Source: Scleromitrula shiraiana
Lineage: Eukaryota; Ascomycota; Leotiomycetes; Helotiales; Sclerotiniaceae
Assembly (NCBI GenBank): GCA_028455995.1
Contig: JABELC010000013.1
Coordinates: forward strand, 496,001-560,000
Reading direction: 5' to 3'
Length of the DNA: 64,000 nt
Part shown: positions 57,174 through 64,000 of the stretch, one piece after another
Layout: each line of letters opens with the position of its first letter
Position numbering within the stretch: the stretch's first letter is position 1
The notes under the pieces: generated by a model
The model's database searches: none
Seen by the model: only the letters and a program-made list of their open reading frames with translations
Told to the model about the DNA's origin: nothing
Made by a program: the position numbers and the translations under genes

Positions 57174-60100
57174 TTAATTAATATTATATAGATTAAATAT
57201 TATAAATATCAAGGTGATATTATAGTAATGGAATATTTTTAAAAAGATTGGAATTGAATTTGAAATATTAATAAAGTATTTTGATTAAAAATAATATATA
57301 ATATTAAAATAGAATATATAAATGTTAAAACGATATTATAAGTTTTTATATTTATTATATATATTTTTAATTTGGTTTTTTTAATTCAATTTTTTAATTC
57401 TTATTTTTTCAAGATACTTTTTAACGATTTTTATAATATTTTTAAATTTTTAAATCTTTAAAACTTTAGTGATGACGAGATCTTTTTTATTATTTTTTTT
57501 TTATTTATTTTTTTTTATTTTTTTTTATATATTTATTATTTTTGGATTTATAGAAATTATATTGAAAAACTTTGATTTTTATTTAAAAATATTATTATTT
57601 TTAAATCAATAAGATTTATAAGAATTCAGAAATATCCTTTAAAAATAAACAAATCTTTATTATTTTATAATAATTTATTTTCTTCTCTTTTTTCTTTTTT
57701 TCCTAATCTTTTCCTTATATAATAATAAAGAACTTATTCTTTTTATTAAAATATAATATTTTTTTCTAATTATTTATATAAATATTTTTATTCAATTTCC
57801 CTTTTTGAGTCAATATAATAAGAAGGAACCTTTTTTTTTAGACTATTTTTTTTTAAATCAAAACCTTGAAAAATATAATAAGTTTTGCAAAATATTCGAA
57901 GATAGATTTAACCCCAAAAATAATTTTGATAATAAAACTTTTTTATTATATATTTGATTTAAAATTTTAAAATATATTTATTATTATATTTTTAATAATG
58001 ATATTTTATAAATATTTAAAAGCGATTTTATAAATTAGATTTTAAAATACTTTATTATAATCTAAAAAAAAAAAATTTTATTTTATGATTTTTTAAGCGA
58101 TTTTTATAAGAATTTAATATTAATGTTTTCGCTAATTTTGATGTTAATATTAGCTTGATCTTTATATTTATTTTTAAGACCTTATTTAAATAAATTTTAA
58201 AAGCAATAAAAATAATAATTTGCGATATATAATTTAATGTATGATTAAATATTTTTATTATAATAATCAAAAAACTTAATAATCTAAAAAAAAAGATAGA
58301 AAAAATTTTATTATTGATTTTATTAAAGATTATAAATAAAAAGAAGATAAAATTAAAAATAAAGATAAAAAAGATAAAAAAGATAAATAAAAAAAATAAG
58401 CAATATTTAAAAAGTTATTTAATTTTAAGAAATCTAATTTTAAATTAATATTTATTAAAAGAAAAAATAGCAATAATAATAATTTCGATTTTGACTTTAA
58501 TTCCGATTTTGAAAATAATCTTTTTAATTATTCAAATTTTAAAGATTTCGAGATTGACTTTATTTTATTTGATATTAGTAAATAATTTGAAAGTTTTATA
58601 AAATGCTATATATTAAATAATAATAAATATAATGATTAAATAAATAATATTAAATATAAATTAATTATTTATAAAAATAATTATAAATAATTTGACTTAT
58701 TTAAATAATATTAATATTTTGATATTTTATTTATATTATATAAAGATGTTTAAAAGTATTATTATAATATCATTAAATATAGAAATTCAAATATTAATTA
58801 AAAAATAATTATTAAAAAATTTTAAAAGATATTTAAAGATAAAAAATGAAAGCGTGATATATATAATAATTAGTTTAAAATCATTTTCTATATTATTATT
58901 ATAAATAATTTATTAAAATTAATTAGATAATTATACGAAATTTTATTTAATAAAATATATATTATAAAGTTTAGATTATTATTAAAAATATATAGTAATT
59001 TTATCTATATAATAAAACTTTTTATAGTTTATCAAGATTATTTTATATATTTTTAAGGATATTTAGATTTATTTAAAATATTTATTACTATAATTATAAA
59101 GATTTATATATTTATTATAATATAAAAAAGTATAAAAAATAAGTTTAAACATAAATTATTTTTCAAAAAAAAAAACAATGATATAATCGAATAAAATTTT
59201 AATGATTAATGATTTTAAGAAAGTAATTGGAATAATAATTTATGATTTCAAAATAAAAATATATATTTTAATAGTTGAATGCTTTAATTTAATAATAATT
59301 ATTATAATTAAAGATAAAAAATATATTATATTTATAAAAAAAAGAAATATTAATTAATTAAATATATCTTTAAAAAACGAATCATTATAAAAGAAGAATT
59401 TAATTAAAAAATAAAATCAAGATTTAACTTTAATAATATATAAAGTTTTAATAAAAATTATAATTGATATATTTAAAATAAATATAATGATAATAATGAT
59501 TTTATTTATATGATTAAAGAAATCGAAATATTTTAATTAAAATTATATTTTAATAATAATAATAATAATAATATTAAAATATTTATTATTTTATATAGTT
59601 TTTATATTATTATAAATAATAATTATAATAATATTATTATAAAATTCAATAATTTAATTATTTTATATATTTATATTAATAAAACTAATCAAAAATTTAA
59701 AATTTATTTATAAATTGAATATTATAATAAATACAAATTCATTAATATAATAATTAATTTTAATATTATAAAACAATCAATTATTAGTTATAAATAGTTT
59801 TTAATATTATAAAAATTTATTCGAATCGATATAAAGACTTTAGATTTAACTATAAATTTTAGATTTGATTTTGATAATATTTTTTTTATTAAAATCATCT
59901 TAATCATTAGTTTAATTGATATAATTGATATCTATATTATTAATATTAATACTTTATTTTTATTAAATTTTATAAATATAGATTATATTTAAATTTTATT
60001 TAATAATATTAAAAATAAATTTTAATATATTAATAATAAAATATAGAAAACTACTAGATATTATAAATATATATTTATTGATTAATTAATTTTTTTTTAA

Positions 60101-60533
60101 GAATTCTAATAATTTATTATAAAATTATTAAATATAAATAAAAAATGTTATTTATTTAAAATCAAACTATATTATATTTATAAATGAATAAAATATCTTT
60201 TTGTTAAAAAACTATATAATTTACTTAATTATACTAATTATAAAAATGAATTTAATTGTAAATAATTAAAATAATTTATAAAATATTATAAAAAATACTA
60301 ATTTTATATTAATAAGTTTAAAGGATTCAAATTCAAATTTTATAATAATATAAAATTCAATTTTATTATTATAATTAATATAATATATATTAATAATAAT
60401 CCTATTTTTTATATTATTAATAAAATAATCTAGTTTAATATTATATACTTTATTAAAAATTTATTAATAATGATAATATAGAATATACTTTATTTTATAT
60501 AAATCAATATTTATAATAACTTTTTTGAATTAA

Positions 60534-61250
60534 TTGTTCATGATTAAAGAATCCATTTTATAAAAAAAAACTTTATTAATAGTATTTATGCAATTGTAAT
60601 TAAAACTAAATGTATATTTATTGAAATCTATTATTTTATTAGAATAATCGAATATTATTATAAAGTAATTTAATAAATATATATAATTATTATTAAAAAA
60701 CTTGAAGATATTAAAAGAATTAATAAAAATATAAGACTATAAATAGTTATTAAAATCATTAATAATATTACTAATTTAAATAATCTTATTTTCATTTTAT
60801 TAATATTTGGTGCATTTCACTATTTGATATTTTTTAAGTTTTTTATTTTATTTATTTTATAGTGTGCTATTGTAATTAATAAAGTAATAAATAAAGTATA
60901 AAAAAAATATACTAAACAAATAATGATAAATGCTCTATATCAATATAATAAATTATTTATATTTTATTTATATAATCTTGAATTTAAATCTTTAGTTTTT
61001 ATTTATTAAGAAAAAAATATCTAGAATAGATTATATAAATTTATCAAAATAAAAAATCAAATATATATAATCAAAATAAACAATCTTAATAAAGAATTTA
61101 GAAATATTTTAATAAAATTATATAAAGAAAAATTTAAAACATTTAATAAATTATTTAATAATATAATTGATTTTTTATTAATAAAAAATTTTACTCTAAA
61201 TTCAATTGATAATGAAGACTTTGATAATTCAAAAACATTTTAATTAAAAA
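60534..61250 (+). pseudogene. Decayed Copia integrase C-terminal region
   Basis: Plus-strand translation through stops shows AIVIKTKC, IIEYYYKVI, KKLEDIKRINKNIRL, then NNITNLNNLIFILLIFGAF. This follows the fungal Copia polyprotein pattern where intact copies have NPNGLVPTLLVFGA. A further segment near 61.07-61.15 kb reads NNLNKEFRNILIKLYKEKFK, matching the region that normally follows integrase. Stops fall at expected Gln codons. The assignment is from remembered motif pattern. Confidence 0.65.
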
Positions 61251-61539
61251 AAAACATTTATATATTAGACAAAAAGTTTATTTTTAATCTAATTTCTATT
61301 TTAATCTCATATTTAAAATTAATAATTGAAATTTTTTATTAAAAACAAATTTTAAAACATAATCAAATATATTTCAATAATAATAATAATAATGATTATA
61401 TTATTAAAAATATTTTTAATATATATATTATTATAGACTTTTTATTAATTATAGATCAATTCCATTTATTTTGTAAAAAAGAAATAAATAATTTATTAAA
61501 AAAAAGTATATTTAAAATTATTAAAAAAAACAATATATT

Positions 61540-62110
61540 AAAAAGCACCCGAATTTTCTGTAATAAATTCATCGATTTCATCAAAAACAAAAATATATTA
61601 AAAACATTTAAAAAGTCCAAATTAGTAATTCAAAGCTATAATAATAAAAATAAAAAAACAATTCTAATAAAATTCTTTATTATTTAATAAATTAATTATA
61701 GAACTATATTTTGTTTTATAACTTTATAAAACATATATTAATATATTTAGCTATATCTTTATAATATATCATAAATATATATTTAATTAAAAACATTTTT
61801 AATTTATATATTTTATATTAAATTTTTATTAAAAATAGATTTTAAATCAAATATAATCTTTAAAATTATATACTTATTTTATAATATTGCAAAATTAAAA
61901 AACTATTAATATTTTATATATCATGATTATCATACAAAAGCTTTTGAAATAACTCTCTTTTTATTTAATAATTGTTTATTTTATATTGATAAAAATAAAA
62001 AATTAGATATAATCAAATTATAAATTAATAATACCTTTATTCTTATTAATAAAAAATTCGCAAATAAAAAAAATGCAAATCAAAAAAAAAGATTATTTTT
62101 TAAAAACATA
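61540..62110 (+). pseudogene. Decayed Copia reverse transcriptase region
   Basis: Reads TRIFCNKFIDFIKNKN, then KKSKLVIQSYNNKNKKTILI, then stops. In another frame, after about 61.9 kb, it reads HDYHTKAFEITLFLFNNCLF and YIDKNKKLDII. These follow the fungal Copia RT pattern (R-F-V-D-E-I-K-N ... K-S-R-L-V-V-Q-A-Y-N ... T-Y-D-P-C-L-L). Multiple stops and frame changes make it non-functional. Confidence 0.65.
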
Positions 62111-63473
62111 AAAATAATTAATAATTAATATTCTTTTTAAATTTAATAACGTTTTAATTTATATCGATAAAAATAATATAATCATATTTATTCAAAAACA
62201 ATAATATAATAAATTTTATTTTATAAATTATTTCTCTATTAATCTTAAATCATATATAAAAATTAAAAAAAATATTTTTTTAAAAAAATAATATATTATT
62301 TAATAAATCTATAATATATATATTATAAATATTTATTAATTAATAATATTATTTAATTTATAATATATAATCTAAATTATTAATCTAATTAAAAACAATA
62401 TAAACATTTTTAATAAACATATTTAATAACAAATTAATAATTTTAATTATAATTTTATATTTATTTTTTTTAAAATAAAATCATTATAAATAATCTATTT
62501 TATCAATATAAATTTTATAAATAATATTAACTTTTTTTCTCAAATTAACTTTATTATAATATTTATTAATAAAAATAATAATATAAACATTATTTATTAA
62601 TCTTTTATTAAATATAAATAAATTATATAAAACATTTTTATTTTAAAATTATATAAAATAAAATATAAATTCAATATTATTATTATAATCAAATCTAATA
62701 TTAATAAAATTATAAATCAATTAATTAATAAAAAAATTATAATCAATATTATATTTTTTATAATTTATATTAATTCAAAATCCTTTTATAAATATTTAAT
62801 TAAATTTAATACTTTTTAAAAAAAATATTTAATAATCGATCTAGTCTTTATTTATTAATCATATAAATATAAAAAAATTATAAAAATTAAATAAATTATT
62901 AATAATACAAACTTTACTAATATAATAACAAAATCAAAATTTTATACTAATCTCAAAAACTTTATTAATATTAACAAAATCAAAATTAATATAAAAAAAT
63001 AAATTAAATATAAATAAATCATTTTATCTATCTAATAAAATAAATCATAATTATTCAAACTAATATTTATTATAAATTAACTTATATAATACATTAATAT
63101 ATTATAATAAAAAAAATATAATAAAAAGAATATAACAAAAAAAATATAATAATATAAAAAATTAATACAAAAAATATAAAAATATAAAAAACTAATATAA
63201 AAAAAATACAAAAAATAATAATATATAAAAATAACATCTATCAAAATCACTAAAATATCATTATTCTAATCTAAAAATAACTTTTCTAAAAACAACATTT
63301 ATTAAAATAATAACAATTATAATTTTATATATATTTTTTTTAAATACTTTTTTTTATTATATTATTTATATATATTTTAATCTTTTAATTTATTTTATAA
63401 AAAAATAAAAAAAAATAATATTATAATATATAATAAATTTAGTTCAACTTTTTTTTTTTTTAAATAATATTAA

Positions 63474-63799
63474 TATTAAAATATAGATCACAAAAATAAT
63501 ATATAATAATGTCTGTATAGTCAAACACGTGACCTTACGTCACGTGTCCGTTGAGAAGATATATATCCTCAACAACGTACAACACCTTTCTTGAACTCCT
63601 TGAACAAATAATACAATACTGATTGATACCGTAATTGTATAGTTCCATACCCCCGGAGTCATACAAACAAATAAATACATAACTATAATTATATATATAT
63701 ACAATTTAACAATCTATACTATAAATAAATCAATAACAAAAATATACCACACAAACCACAATACTATAAATCGTACGACTCAACTATAGTAAAACCACA
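63474..63799 (+). repeat. 3' LTR of the Copia element, split by a nested insertion
   Basis: Starts TATTAAAATATAGATCAC, which is the 5' LTR start with G-to-A changes. It is broken at 63510 by the 156-bp TG..CA element and resumes at 63666 or 63671. It ends TATAGTAAAACCACA at 63799. Without the insertion it is about 165 bp. Confidence 0.8.
63510..63665 (+). mobile_element. 156-bp TG..CA element (copy 3 of 3), nested in the 3' LTR
   Basis: TGTCTGTATAGTCAAACACG to GGAGTCATACA, with the CACGTGAC/GTCACGTG palindrome at 63526-63546. The flanking 5-mers AATAA (63505-63509) and AACAA (63666-63670) could be a target duplication differing by one C-to-T change. Confidence 0.8.
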
Positions 63800-63804
63800 A
63801 TTAC

Positions 63805-63937
63805 TATATTAAAGTATTATTTAATATAAATTTGATTTAAATGAATTATTAAGATTTTTAAAGATTTTAAAAAGTTAAAAATACCTTTAAAACTTCGATT
63901 TTTCAAGATTATTATATTACATTTTAATATATAATAT
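63805..63937. mobile_element. Continuation of the interrupted inverted-arm element
   Basis: From TATATTAAAGTATTATTTAA it matches the sequence following the ATTAC junction in the intact element (from about 50,153). It is cut by a reversed LTR at 63938. Confidence 0.7.
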
Positions 63938-64000
63938 TGTGGTTTTACTTCGGTTAAGTTGTACGATTATAGTATTGTGATTTATGTTTGATATTTTTGT
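63938..64000 (-). mobile_element. Start of another inverted Copia-type LTR (runs off the window)
   Basis: TGTGGTTTTACTTCGGTTAA and the following bases are the reverse complement of the 3' LTR end (GTACGACTCAACTATAGTAA then AACCACA), with a few substitutions. The rest lies beyond the window. Confidence 0.72.

Larger units (their letters stand above)
57013..63799 (+). mobile_element. Full-length, RIP-inactivated Ty1/Copia LTR retrotransposon
   Basis: A 6.8-kb element with TG...CA ends, LTRs at 57013-57173 and 63474-63799 (the latter enlarged by a nested 156-bp insertion), and a 5-bp ATTAC target duplication (57008-57012 and 63800-63804). Order and strand are set by decayed pol: integrase-type sequence near 60.5-61.2 kb and reverse-transcriptase sequence near 61.5-62.1 kb, the Copia order. 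Every frame is riddled with TAA, often where Gln (CAA) is expected. The empty site is preserved at about 50,152 in the related inverted-arm element. Confidence 0.85.
47107..64000. other. Extremely AT-rich isochore with RIP-like decay
   Basis: Composition shifts abruptly near 47,107 to DNA dominated by A and T, with very few CpA/TpG-preserving words and TAA/TTA everywhere. Relics of the same elements differ by C-to-T and G-to-A changes. For example, the LTR end CCACA at 63795-63799 corresponds to TTATA at 57169-57173, and TGTTGGGATAT at 57013 corresponds to TATTAAAATAT at 63474. That is the expected signature of repeat-induced point mutation. Apart from the elements listed separately, long stretches (47.1-48.4, 48.6-49.7, 53.0-53.9, 54.1-56.1 kb) hold nothing I can identify. 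Confidence 0.9.

Noticed and set aside
58055..58270. Ile/Lys/Asn-rich minus-strand frame inside the Copia element
   Set aside because: Chance frame in AT-only DNA on the strand opposite to the element's genes.

Overview
This window reads as nuclear DNA of a filamentous ascomycete. The genes carry short spliceosomal introns (mostly 48-115 bp, with recognisable CTAAT/CTGAC-type branch points), and the protein set is typical Pezizomycotina. The protein flavour suggests Leotiomycetes, possibly Sclerotiniaceae, but that is an inference from remembered family resemblance and was not tested.

Positions 1 to about 47,100 are gene-dense, ordinary-composition DNA. In order: the 3' end of a sphingoid long-chain-base kinase; RRP1 (minus) divergent from a DIM-5/KMT1-type H3K9 methyltransferase; a seven-helix fungal rhodopsin-domain membrane protein; NST1; a RHO2 GTPase with a 6-nt exon; mitoribosomal MRPL28/mL40; a DUF1749 alpha/beta hydrolase; a coiled-coil protein with a possible C-terminal frameshift; a polytopic membrane protein; a PHD-finger protein; a class III CoA-transferase; RRP3 divergent from SSF1; two adjacent decayed genes (an amidase and a Ctr copper transporter); the complex I subunit NDUFB3/B12; CAF1/POP2 deadenylase with an altered catalytic residue; FAF1 divergent from HIS6; and a coiled-coil zinc-knuckle protein whose knuckle lies in a small second exon. 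RRP1, RRP3, SSF1 and FAF1 are all ribosome biogenesis factors. For almost every gene I re-derived the introns by hand, and the joined exon lengths are divisible by three.

From about 47,107 to the end the composition changes abruptly to an extremely AT-rich isochore, with changes of the C-to-T and G-to-A type expected from repeat-induced point mutation (RIP). It contains a nested set of transposons. One is a complete but dead Ty1/Copia element (57,013-63,799, TG...CA ends, 5-bp ATTAC target duplication). It sits inside a TA-flanked element with long inverted arms, and the un-inserted version of that site is preserved about 7 kb to the left. There are three copies of a 156-157 bp TG..CA element with two conserved palindromes, inverted solo LTRs, and a GTGTTG-rich minisatellite array. 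In the middle of this wasteland lies one intact 389-codon reading frame (51,811-52,980) of almost normal composition. It has several internal tandem repeats and matches no family I recognise. It is the best candidate here for something undescribed. A small coding-like islet about 1 kb downstream (53,946-54,140) shares sequence with it.

The presence of the H3K9 methyltransferase gene (whose Neurospora orthologue directs DNA methylation at RIP-mutated DNA) and of a RIP-type isochore in one window is a thematic coincidence, not evidence of local linkage.
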